A DNA stretch of 8,660 nt. Origin: Calditrichota bacterium (GTDB lineage Bacteria; Electryoneota; RPQS01). Made by a program: the position numbers and the translations under genes. Positions within the stretch are counted from its first letter, which is position 1, and each line of letters begins with the position of its first letter. The stretch lies in the NCBI GenBank assembly GCA_020057985.1, contig JAGVEU010000119.1:1-8660 (forward strand), read 5' to 3'. Positions 1 through 6,200 of the stretch are shown here, one piece after another. The notes beneath the pieces were generated by a model. The model was given only the letters and a program-made list of their open reading frames with translations. It was not told where the DNA came from and made no database searches.

Positions 1-603
1 GAAAAGGCGTTTGCCGCCGGAGCCGATATTTCGGAGATGGCTGATGCAGACTCGACCGCGATGCTCTCGCGGGATCAGTTCACCAAGTGGGACAAAATTC
101 GCAAGCTCAAGAAACCTCTGATTGCTGCCGTTTCCGGTTTCTGTCTCGGCGGCGGCAATGAATTGGCCATGCACTGCGACATAATTATCGCCTCAGAGAC
201 GGCGCAGTTTGGTCAACCGGAAATAAAGATTGGAGTCATGCCCGGAGCAGGGGGAACACAAAGATTGACCAGAGCAATCGGCAAGGTGCGCGCAATGGAG
301 ATGGTGCTCACGGGCAAATTCATTTCCGCGAATGAAGCCCTTGCAACAGGGTTGGTCAATCGCGTGGTTCCGGTGGAATCTTATCTCGCTGAGGCTCAGA
401 AACTGGCACGCGAAGTCGCTTCCATGTCACCGATAGCCGTTCAACTTGCCAAAGAAGCGGTGCTGAAAAGCTATGATGGCTCGCTCTCCGATGGTCTTGA
501 ATTCGAGCGCAAGAATTTCTATATGCTCTTCAACACTCAAGATCAAAAGGAAGGCATGGCGGCATTCTTAGAGAAGCGAAAAGCTGTGTTCAGCGGCAAA
601 TAA
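1..603 (+). CDS. Enoyl-CoA hydratase (crotonase family), 5' end outside the window
   Basis: The frame is open from base 1, so the start lies upstream; the ATG at 37 is internal. It follows the classic crotonase motif AFAAGADISEM, which helps form the CoA pocket and oxyanion hole. Two hundred residues remain of a family that is usually about 260 long. Both glutamates that activate water in true hydratases are present: one in GGGNELAM (codon 160-162) and one in FGQPEIKIG (codon 220-222), followed by PGAGGTQRL. The C-terminal KEGMAAFLEKRK segment is typical. From memory the protein resembles mitochondrial ECHS1 and bacterial Crt/PaaF closely. The reaction is reversible hydration of trans-2-enoyl-CoA to 3-hydroxyacyl-CoA in the cytoplasm. 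A methyltransferase gene begins 22 bases downstream and a second crotonase follows it, so these genes are probably co-transcribed. Whether it serves general beta-oxidation or an aromatic pathway (PaaF role) cannot be decided here. Confidence 0.96.
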   Translation, partial: EKAFAAGADISEMADADSTAMLSRDQFTKWDKIRKLKKPLIAAVSGFCLGGGNELAMHCDIIIASETAQFGQPEIKIGVMPGAGGTQRLTRAIGKVRAMEMVLTGKFISANEALATGLVNRVVPVESYLAEAQKLAREVASMSPIAVQLAKEAVLKSYDGSLSDGLEFERKNFYMLFNTQDQKEGMAAFLEKRKAVFSGK

Positions 604-625
604 AAAAGTTCACGACACGTTTTCG

Positions 626-1432
626 GTGCAAACTTCCACCACGCAATTTATGGGGATATTGAATTCATTTTTCGCTGCCAATCGTCGCTGGAGCAACACG
701 ATTGCACAAGCATCCGTCTTGCATCGCGATCACTTATTCTTTAAGTATCCGCAGGTTGTCGGCGAGTGGATCGCAGCTCAGGAAAAGGCCACGATCCTTG
801 ACGTCGGCGCAGGGAAACTGTGCCCGTTTGCTGAGTACACACGAGGCAACAAGAACGTGCGGCTGATCGGTGTTGATATTTCCGATGAGGAAATGTTGGA
901 CAACCCCGATCTCGTCGAAAAGCATGTGGCCGATGTCACGCACCACCTGCCCTTCGCAGACGGCAGCGTAGACGCTGTGGTTTCTCGCAGCGTGCTCGAG
1001 CACCTCGCAGACCTCGAACGTTTTTGCGCAGAAGCTCAGCGCGTGCTTGCCCCGAACGGCGTCTTCATTCATTTTCTACCCAACAAATTTGCATTGTTCG
1101 CGCTGATCAATCAGGCTCTCCCCGGCAAGCTCGCGAAAGGCGCCTTACGCTTCTTCTGGGAGGACAGCAAGGGAATCTGCGGTTTTCCAGCCGTTTATAA
1201 CCGCTGCTACCCGACCGCTATTGAGAATATTCTATCACGAAACGGCTTTGAGTCCATTGAAGTTCGCATAAGTTTCTATCAGGCATTTTACTTTGGTTTT
1301 TTTCTTCCGTTGTTTCTTCTGATTCTGGCGTACGATCGCATCCTTCATGCACTGGGGATTCGCAACACCGCCGCTTTTCTGCTTGTGATTGCGCGTCGCT
1401 CCGGTGACACGGTTCATCGTCAGCCGGACTGA
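626..1432 (+). CDS. Class I SAM-dependent methyltransferase (Methyltransf_11-like)
   Basis: The 268-residue protein has a Rossmann-type SAM-binding core. Motif I is ILDVGAG at residues 57-63. The acidic residue that binds the ribose is in GVDIS (82-86). The ADVTHHLPFADGSVDAVVS stretch (102-120) and the VLEHLADLERFCAEAQRVL segment (123-141) are motifs II/III of the UbiE/Methyltransf_11 group. The C-terminal part carries a strongly hydrophobic stretch at about 217-236, which suggests membrane contact or a lipid-like substrate. The start is uncertain: GTG at 626 gives 268 residues, ATG at 650 gives 260, and neither has a visible Shine-Dalgarno sequence. It lies between two crotonase genes with gaps of 22 and 30 bases, which argues for the same transcript. 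The methyl acceptor cannot be read from the sequence, and the link to CoA metabolism is positional only. Confidence 0.9.
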   Translation: MQTSTTQFMGILNSFFAANRRWSNTIAQASVLHRDHLFFKYPQVVGEWIAAQEKATILDVGAGKLCPFAEYTRGNKNVRLIGVDISDEEMLDNPDLVEKHVADVTHHLPFADGSVDAVVSRSVLEHLADLERFCAEAQRVLAPNGVFIHFLPNKFALFALINQALPGKLAKGALRFFWEDSKGICGFPAVYNRCYPTAIENILSRNGFESIEVRISFYQAFYFGFFLPLFLLILAYDRILHALGIRNTAAFLLVIARRSGDTVHRQPD

Positions 1433-1462
1433 TATCTGACTCGCACACCCTCTAACTGAGAT

Positions 1463-2242
1463 ATGTACGAAACAATCCTTTACGAAAAAACCGGCGCGGT
1501 TCTGAAAATCACGCTGAACCGCCCCGAAAGCTTTAATGCGTTTACCGACACGATGCACCGCGAACTCGGTGAGGCATTCAAAGCAGCGGCCAAGGATGAA
1601 AGCGTTCGCGCTGTCATTTTGACAGGTGCCGGAAAAGCATTCTGCAGCGGACAGGATTTGAAGGAAGTCAGCAAGAATCCAGATCGGAATCTCGGCGATT
1701 CTCTGCGCAAGAACTACAATCCAAATATTCTGCGCATCCGTCAACTTGAAAAGCCGGTGATCTGCGCCGTCAACGGCGTTGCAGCGGGTGCAGGAATGAG
1801 TCTCGCGCTGGCCTGTGATCTGCGCATTGCCGCGGATACAGTTAGTATGATTGAAGTGTTTGTCAATGTCGCCCTGATCCCCGACTCCGGCTCGACTTGG
1901 TTCTTGCCCCGGCTTGTCGGTTATCATCGCGCGTTTGAACTGTGCTCAACCGGTCGCAAAGTAAGCGCTGAAGAAGCCCTGAAATTAAACCTTGTAGACG
2001 AGGTCGTTCCGGCAGATCAACTCATGACTCGCGTGCAGACGCTTGCCGAGGGCTACGCAAAGGCGCCAACTAAGGCAATCGGATTATTGAAGCGAGCCCT
2101 AAACCGGGCTGCAGGAACAACCCTTGAATCGTCCTTGGAATATGAGGCTTACCTGCAAGAGATCTGCGGCAACTCAGAAGATTACCGCGAGGGAGTCGCT
2201 GCGTTTGTGGAGAAGCGCAAACCGGAATTCAAGGGAAAGTAA
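1463..2242 (+). CDS. paaG: PaaG-like enoyl-CoA isomerase (crotonase family)
   Basis: This full-length crotonase has 259 residues. TGAGKAFCSGQDL (54-66) and NGVAAGAGMSLALACDL (104-120) form the CoA and oxyanion-hole region. Aligned by eye with the hydratase at 1-603, the first catalytic glutamate is replaced by Ser113 and the second by Phe133. Asp141 lies in ALIPDSGSTW, where PaaG has its catalytic aspartate in LIPDCGGTW. The C-terminus YREGVAAFVEKRKPEFKGK (241-259) is also PaaG-like. PaaG isomerises ring-1,2-epoxyphenylacetyl-CoA to the oxepin and shifts double bonds in later intermediates. This protein is therefore predicted to be an isomerase and not a hydratase. ATG 1463 has no clear Shine-Dalgarno sequence, and the preceding stop is 30 bases away. 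A PaaA-like oxygenase operon begins 216 bases downstream, which supports a CoA-thioester epoxide pathway. The true substrate is unknown; other Delta3-Delta2 enoyl-CoA isomerases share these replacements. Confidence 0.88.
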   Translation: MYETILYEKTGAVLKITLNRPESFNAFTDTMHRELGEAFKAAAKDESVRAVILTGAGKAFCSGQDLKEVSKNPDRNLGDSLRKNYNPNILRIRQLEKPVICAVNGVAAGAGMSLALACDLRIAADTVSMIEVFVNVALIPDSGSTWFLPRLVGYHRAFELCSTGRKVSAEEALKLNLVDEVVPADQLMTRVQTLAEGYAKAPTKAIGLLKRALNRAAGTTLESSLEYEAYLQEICGNSEDYREGVAAFVEKRKPEFKGK

Positions 2243-2296
2243 GAGTACTTCTCGAAAGCAAGTTGCGATGTTGCTCGCCGAGCCCTGCCATTACTA

Positions 2297-2320
2297 GGCA
2301 GTACCGTCCTCGGTGCTGCT
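2297..2320 (+). repeat. Hairpin downstream of the paaG-like gene
   Basis: GCAGTACCG (2298-2306) pairs with CGGTGCTGC (2311-2319) around a TCCT loop. The nine-pair stem has one G-U wobble and can take a further G-U pair at its base. No T-run follows, so it is not a standard intrinsic terminator. It may stabilise the 3' end of the upstream transcript. An alternative weaker pairing, CTGCC with GGCAG (2285-2301), overlaps it. Confidence 0.5.
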
Positions 2321-2402
2321 CCGCGAACCGATGGAATCTCTGATCGAGCTTACTTTCGGAAAGAACCATAAGAGTAGCAGTGAAAACAACCCCCCTTTTG
2401 TT

Positions 2403-2421
2403 CCCCCACTGAAGTGAGGGG
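2403..2421 (+). repeat. GC-rich hairpin in the leader of the oxygenase operon
   Basis: CCCC (2403-2406) and CAC (2407-2409) pair with GTG (2414-2416) and GGGG (2418-2421) around a TGAA loop, with A2417 bulged. It sits 37 bases before the oxygenase start and is followed by an A/G-rich stretch, not by a T-run. It may be an mRNA leader structure or one copy of a dispersed genomic repeat. One copy in one window does not distinguish these. Confidence 0.4.
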
Positions 2422-2446
2422 AGAAAAAAGAAGAATTAATAACCCC

Positions 2447-2452
2447 AGGGAG
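2447..2452 (+). promoter_or_regulatory. Ribosome binding site of the PaaA-like gene
   Basis: AGGGAG lies six bases before the ATG at 2459. It decides the start: the frame is open further upstream to a GTG at 2414, but that codon lies inside the 2403-2421 hairpin and has no Shine-Dalgarno sequence. Confidence 0.75.
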
Positions 2453-2458
2453 TGCAGG

Positions 2459-3286
2459 ATGTCGGAACAGGAAAAAGAAGCCCGAATGATGGCTAAGATC
2501 GAGCGCGATGAGGTCATTCACAACGCCGACGAACTCACGGAGGATTACAAACAGAACCTCGTCCACCTGATGCTCATGCAGGCGGATTCCGAGCTGGCCG
2601 GAGCGTTCGGATACGTGCCGTGGATTATGAAAGCCGTATCCACGAAGGAGATGCTCACCGTCTCGGCGATTGCTCACGATGAAGTGCGCCACGCCCGCGT
2701 GATGTATCAACTGCTCGAGGAGTTGGGTGTGGATATTGAGTCGCGTGTGAAAGAGTTCGATTTTACTTTGCGTGTCGGCGATGAAATCGAATTGGGAACC
2801 GTGCGCGCCGCATCGGATCAGCGGGTGAATATCTTCTACTATCCGATTCCTACTTGGTACGACTTCATCATGTTCAATGTGCTCATGGATCGCGGCGCGG
2901 GACATCAACTTCTGGATGCCTGCACCTGTTCCTACGGCCCGTGGGTCGCGGTTATGGAAGGCATCATGAAAGAGGAAGAGATGCACATTGCGCATGGCGA
3001 CTACTGGCTGAAGAAACTGGGGCGCAGCGAAAAGCACCGCAAAGCCACGCAAGAGGCCTTGGATATATGGTATCCACGGGTCATGAACATCTTCGGCAGA
3101 CCGAACAGTTCGCGCAATAAAACCTACCGCAAGTATGGAATCAAGAAACGCGACAATCATGAAGTGCGTATGACGTTCGCCGCAGAAGTGGCGCAAGTCG
3201 TGGCCGAAGCCGGTCTGGTCATGCCCAAGTGGGAGACACCGTCTGACTGGTCGCATCTTCCCGCTGATGGCGTGGTGGCGGGGTAG
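2459..3286 (+). CDS. PaaA-like diiron oxygenase subunit (phenylacetyl-CoA epoxidase family)
   Basis: The 275-residue protein has the ferritin-like four-helix arrangement of the PaaA/PaaC family. Likely iron ligands are Glu45 (QADSELAG), Glu75 and His78 (HDEVRHA), Asp144 (VLMDRGAG), and Glu173 and His176 (KEEEMHIAHG). Each matches a residue in E. coli PaaA as I recall it, and the IFYYPIPTWYDF and CSYGPW segments also match. PaaA is the catalytic subunit that epoxidises the ring of phenylacetyl-CoA with O2. E. coli PaaA is about 309 residues, so this protein is shorter, mainly at the C-terminal end. It opens a tight operon with a small DUF1858-like protein, a Rieske ferredoxin, an acetyltransferase and an aldehyde dehydrogenase. 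PaaB, PaaC, PaaD and PaaE are not in the window. The family assignment is firm. The substrate, and whether it needs a PaaC-like partner, are open, so I give no gene symbol. Confidence 0.9.
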   Translation: MSEQEKEARMMAKIERDEVIHNADELTEDYKQNLVHLMLMQADSELAGAFGYVPWIMKAVSTKEMLTVSAIAHDEVRHARVMYQLLEELGVDIESRVKEFDFTLRVGDEIELGTVRAASDQRVNIFYYPIPTWYDFIMFNVLMDRGAGHQLLDACTCSYGPWVAVMEGIMKEEEMHIAHGDYWLKKLGRSEKHRKATQEALDIWYPRVMNIFGRPNSSRNKTYRKYGIKKRDNHEVRMTFAAEVAQVVAEAGLVMPKWETPSDWSHLPADGVVAG

Positions 3287-3288
3287 AC

Positions 3289-3549
3289 ATGTCCACTAAT
3301 ACCTTTGATCGCGAAACAACGCTCGCGGATATTCTTCGCTCGAATCCTGCTCTGATTGAGGTGCTTGACCGTTGGAACCTGCATCTTGTTCCTTCAACTG
3401 TCGTAGCTTTGATCGCTCCCCTCCATAAGGCAGCCAACTGGCACGCGATTTTCGACGTGGACAAACTGCTTAAGGAGCTGAATGAAAAGCGTGACTTGAA
3501 TCCGGTTCACATGTCACCCAAGACCAACGGTTCCCCCGCCAATTCATGA
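3289..3549 (+). CDS. Small DUF1858-like helical protein without cysteines
   Basis: The 86-residue cytosolic protein starts two bases after the oxygenase stop, and its own stop overlaps the Rieske start (ATGA at 3546-3549). Co-translation with both neighbours is likely. Residues 10-66 resemble the DUF1858/ScdA-N type fold: TTLADILRSNPALIEVLDRW forms the usual first helices, and DVDKLLKELNE ends the domain. Members of that family usually have a cysteine pair after the first helices. Here that region reads NLHLVPST and the whole protein has no cysteine. The tail from about 70 is polar and probably disordered. Its role is unknown. Its position suggests an effector, assembly or docking partner of the oxygenase-ferredoxin pair, comparable in place but not in sequence to the small PaaB or PaaD subunits. 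The domain assignment is by eye and moderate; the gene itself is well supported by spacing. Confidence 0.8.
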   Translation: MSTNTFDRETTLADILRSNPALIEVLDRWNLHLVPSTVVALIAPLHKAANWHAIFDVDKLLKELNEKRDLNPVHMSPKTNGSPANS

Positions 3550-3884
3550 GCGAGATTCCGTTTCGCAAAGTTTGTACGGTTGACAAGATTCCGGATGGGC
3601 GAGCGCTTACTGTGGAGCTTGACGGCGAGGAACTCGCGTTGTTTCGCAGCGGAAACGAAATCTGGTGTTCAGAAGGCCGTTGTCCGCATGCGTTTGAGGC
3701 TATGTCTAAGGCCGTGCTGGAAAACGGCACGGTAGAATGTCTTGCGCACCGCTATTGTTTTGACCTGACCACAGGAAAGGCGATTCGTCCCACGCCGGGA
3801 ATCGCCTTTCTTAGGATCTACCCTGTAAGAATCGAGAACGGAGATGTGCTGGTTGCCTTTGAAGGAGAAGAAGATGAGTGGTGA
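3546..3884 (+). CDS. Rieske [2Fe-2S] ferredoxin
   Basis: The 112-residue soluble protein has one Rieske domain. The cluster ligands are Cys46 and His48 (RCPHAF) and Cys65 and His68 (VECLAHRYCF), separated by 16 residues. CFDLTTGKAI and the final PVRIENGDVLVAF strand are typical of small ferredoxins of the NirD/BphA3/TmoC type. There is no signal peptide or membrane anchor, so it acts in the cytoplasm. It most likely passes single electrons to an oxygenase, and the PaaA-like protein two genes upstream is the obvious partner. No ferredoxin reductase gene is in the window. Its start overlaps the preceding stop by four bases, and its end overlaps the acetyltransferase start by eleven. An extensive inverted repeat lies inside its 3' third (3773-3812). 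A nitrite reductase small subunit is an alternative by family, but no nirB neighbour supports it. Confidence 0.93.
   Translation: MSEIPFRKVCTVDKIPDGRALTVELDGEELALFRSGNEIWCSEGRCPHAFEAMSKAVLENGTVECLAHRYCFDLTTGKAIRPTPGIAFLRIYPVRIENGDVLVAFEGEEDEW
3773..3812 (+). repeat. Perfect 12-base inverted repeat inside the Rieske gene
   Basis: GAAAGGCGATTC (3775-3786) is the exact reverse complement of GAATCGCCTTTC (3799-3810), with a 12-base loop. A G-U pair and an A-T pair extend the stem to 14 pairs (3773-3812). It lies in codons for residues 76-89 and ends about 60 bases before the acetyltransferase start. It could shape the mRNA between the oxygenase module and the downstream genes, or be a coincidence of codon choice. 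Confidence 0.6.
3862..3867 (+). promoter_or_regulatory. Ribosome binding site of the acetyltransferase gene
   Basis: AAGGAG lies six bases before the ATG at 3874, inside the end of the Rieske gene. It favours that start over the in-frame ATG at 3844, which would add ten residues that only read the end of the Rieske gene in another frame. Confidence 0.75.
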
Positions 3885-4473
3885 AACTTTCGAAGGCAAG
3901 CGATTTCGACTTCGACCCGTAACCGAGCGCGATATTTCCGTGCTTTACGAGTGGTATCGCGATCCCACCGTCATGTCCCTCTACGATGGCATCCATTTCT
4001 GGGCTGAGGATCTTGAATCCTTTCGCGAAGAGTATCGCCTGTGGCTCAACGAGGAAGTGCGGCTCGGTTTCGCCGGTTCATTCATGATGGATCTAAAGGA
4101 ATCAGGCCAACCCGTCGGTGAATGCACTTGGGTGCTCGTGGATCGCACCGGCCCGGACAGTCCCGGAGTTTTTCAGGTCGGCGGACTGATCGGCGATCGC
4201 CAATTGCATGGACAAGGCTACGGCACAGAGGCCTTGAAGCTCTTACGCGATTATCTTTTTGAGCATTGCAATGCGCATCGTCTCGAAGCCATTACGAGAG
4301 CCTTCAACAGCGGAGCCATGAAAACCCTGCATCGAAACGGATTTTCGCGGGAAGGCGTTCTGCGGGAAGCTGTGCTGGTTGACGGGAAATGGCAAGATCG
4401 CGTACTCTTCTCGCTACTCCGTTATGAATGGGAGCAGGGAGCAAATCCAAATCACACCTCAGACAGGGGCTAA
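3874..4473 (+). CDS. GNAT-family N-acetyltransferase (RimJ/RimL-like)
   Basis: The 199-residue protein is a GNAT fold of the RimJ/RimL type (Acetyltransf_3). The N-terminal strand-helix GKRFRLRPVTERDI is typical. The acetyl-CoA pyrophosphate loop is QLHGQGYGTEALKLL at about 110-124. The late segment FNSGAMKTLHRNGFSREGVL, followed by a WQDRVLFSLLRYEW-like ending, is characteristic of this subgroup. Members transfer an acetyl group from acetyl-CoA to an amine, such as a protein N-terminus, an amino sugar or an antibiotic. The substrate cannot be inferred. The start at 3874 overlaps the Rieske stop by eleven bases and has a good Shine-Dalgarno sequence. The aldehyde dehydrogenase begins three bases after the stop. 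Its place within a catabolic operon is unusual and may mean that a pathway intermediate or toxic amine is acetylated, or simply that it is carried along. Confidence 0.92.
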   Translation: MSGETFEGKRFRLRPVTERDISVLYEWYRDPTVMSLYDGIHFWAEDLESFREEYRLWLNEEVRLGFAGSFMMDLKESGQPVGECTWVLVDRTGPDSPGVFQVGGLIGDRQLHGQGYGTEALKLLRDYLFEHCNAHRLEAITRAFNSGAMKTLHRNGFSREGVLREAVLVDGKWQDRVLFSLLRYEWEQGANPNHTSDRG

Positions 4474-4476
4474 TAA

Positions 4477-5955
4477 ATGCCATCCGACAACTTCACATCA
4501 AATATCATCGCCGGAAAACACGTTCCAGCCCAATCAGGAAAAACCCTTTCCATCACGAATCCTGCCACTGGAGAATCCCTCGGAACCTTCGCAGCCTCAT
4601 CAGCCGTTGATGTAAATGCAGCCGTGAAAGCCGCTCGTTCCGCCCTTGAAGGAAAATGGGCACGCACGGCTCCCGGCCAGCGAACCAGGATTCTTTTCAA
4701 AGCAGCCCAACTCATCGGCGAACGCGCAAAAGATTTGGCAGTTGCCGAAACAAAAAACAACGGCAAAGTGCTCGGCTACGTGCTCGGCGAGATCAATCAG
4801 GCCATCGAGGACTTTGAGTTCTTCGCCGGAGCCGCTACCAAAGCGAATGGCATTGTTCCACCGCTGCACGGTGCGTTTTTCGGATACACCGTTAAGGAGC
4901 CTGTCGGAGTCGTCGCAGCAATCACTCCGTGGAACTATCCGTTGATGCTTGAGTCATGGAAGCTTGCTCCCGCTCTTGCGGCAGGTTGTGCAGTCGTGCT
5001 CAAACCTTCAGAACTGACTCCGATGACCGCCAATATGCTGGTGGACATTTTGCAAGAGGCCGGAATTCCTGAAGGTGTCGTCAATGTTGTGCATGGTTTT
5101 GGTTCTGAGGCTGGATCAGCTTTAGTCGAGCATCCCGACGTCAATAAAATTTCCTTCACCGGCGGCACAGCAACAGGGCGCGCCATCATGAAAGCGGCAG
5201 CCGCAACCATGAAACGGGTGACTCTCGAATTGGGTGGCAAATCTCCTGCAATCGTCTGCGAAGATGCCATTCTGAACGACGCGGTATTGGGTTCCGTCTT
5301 TTCCATTTTCTACGGTGTCGGTCAATCTTGTGAAGCTCGCAGTCGTATCTACGTCCATGAATCGCTCTATGACACATTCGTGGAGAAGTTCGTCGAAGCA
5401 GCACAGAAACTCAAAATCGGCGATCCCTTTGATAAAGCCACACATCTCGGACCGCTGATTTCCCCGGAACGAATTGCGCTCATGGAATCCTTTGTAGAAT
5501 CCGCAAAGCAAGACGGTGGAAAAGTGCTTTGCGGTGGCGCGCGTCTGACGGAAGACGATCTTTCCAAGGGTAACTTTTTTGCACCGACGGTTATTGTGGA
5601 CTTGCCGGAATCCAACCGCTGCGTGCAGGAAGAGATCTTCGGGCCGATTGTCGTCATCTCAAAATGGAAAACAGATGCGGAGGCAATCGCTTTGGCTAAT
5701 GGAGTGATCTACGGACTGGCCGCGACACTGTGGACGCAAAACATGACCCGTGCCCAGAGCTTCATTCGCGCGATCAAATCAGGAATCGTGACGGTCAACA
5801 CACCGGCCACCGCACTGCCCGGATTACCGTTCGGCGGTTTCAAACAATCCGGACTTGGACGCGAGATGGCCATGGAAACGATGAATGCCTATCTTGAGAC
5901 TAAGACCGTGCTCATGAATGCGCTCAACAAGCCGGTGAATCCATTTGGAATCTGA
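4477..5955 (+). CDS. NAD(P)-dependent aldehyde dehydrogenase
   Basis: At 492 residues this is the standard length for the ALDH superfamily. The catalytic set is complete: Asn153 in TPWNYP, Glu251 in LELGGKSP, nucleophile Cys285 in GQSCEARSR, and Glu386/Phe388 in EEIFGP. Glu251 and Cys285 are 34 residues apart, as in ALDH2. Cofactor motifs include VVLKPSELTP and FTGGTATGRA. The enzyme oxidises an aldehyde to the carboxylate in the cytoplasm. The overall pattern is of the betaine/phenylacetaldehyde/semialdehyde type and not of the PaaZ fusion, because no hydratase domain is attached. The start lies three bases after the acetyltransferase stop, with an AGGGG at 4465-4469. In this operon it could oxidise a semialdehyde produced after ring opening (the PaaZ N-terminal role) or an aldehyde precursor of the acyl-CoA substrate. 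The family is certain; the substrate is inference. Confidence 0.96.
   Translation: MPSDNFTSNIIAGKHVPAQSGKTLSITNPATGESLGTFAASSAVDVNAAVKAARSALEGKWARTAPGQRTRILFKAAQLIGERAKDLAVAETKNNGKVLGYVLGEINQAIEDFEFFAGAATKANGIVPPLHGAFFGYTVKEPVGVVAAITPWNYPLMLESWKLAPALAAGCAVVLKPSELTPMTANMLVDILQEAGIPEGVVNVVHGFGSEAGSALVEHPDVNKISFTGGTATGRAIMKAAAATMKRVTLELGGKSPAIVCEDAILNDAVLGSVFSIFYGVGQSCEARSRIYVHESLYDTFVEKFVEAAQKLKIGDPFDKATHLGPLISPERIALMESFVESAKQDGGKVLCGGARLTEDDLSKGNFFAPTVIVDLPESNRCVQEEIFGPIVVISKWKTDAEAIALANGVIYGLAATLWTQNMTRAQSFIRAIKSGIVTVNTPATALPGLPFGGFKQSGLGREMAMETMNAYLETKTVLMNALNKPVNPFGI

Positions 5956-6200
<245 letters not shown>

Larger units (their letters stand above)
2243..2458. other. Gap between the crotonase block and the oxygenase operon
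   Basis: These 216 bases hold no convincing gene. They contain a hairpin at 2297-2320 and a GC-rich hairpin at 2403-2421, followed by a purine-rich stretch that leads into the ribosome binding site of the oxygenase gene. I saw no convincing -35/-10 pair and no hairpin followed by a T-run. The space is large enough for a promoter and leader of the downstream operon, but none can be placed from sequence alone. Confidence 0.6.

Noticed and set aside
1235..1927. A 230-codon open frame on the minus strand across the methyltransferase and isomerase genes
   Set aside because: It spans the end of one real gene and the start of another on the opposite strand, with no recognisable domain.
2243..2371. 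A 42-codon open stretch in frame after the paaG-like stop codon
   Set aside because: It has no start codon or ribosome binding site, and the PaaG-type C-terminus FKGK already ends naturally at 2242. A chance opening is the simpler reading.
2414..2458. An upstream GTG start that would add 15 residues to the PaaA-like protein
   Set aside because: The GTG lies within a hairpin and has no Shine-Dalgarno sequence, while ATG 2459 has AGGGAG at proper spacing.
2294..3256. A 320-codon open frame on the minus strand opposite the PaaA-like gene
   Set aside because: It is a shadow of the strongly supported oxygenase gene. It is rich in histidine and arginine as expected from antisense reading and shows no known motif.
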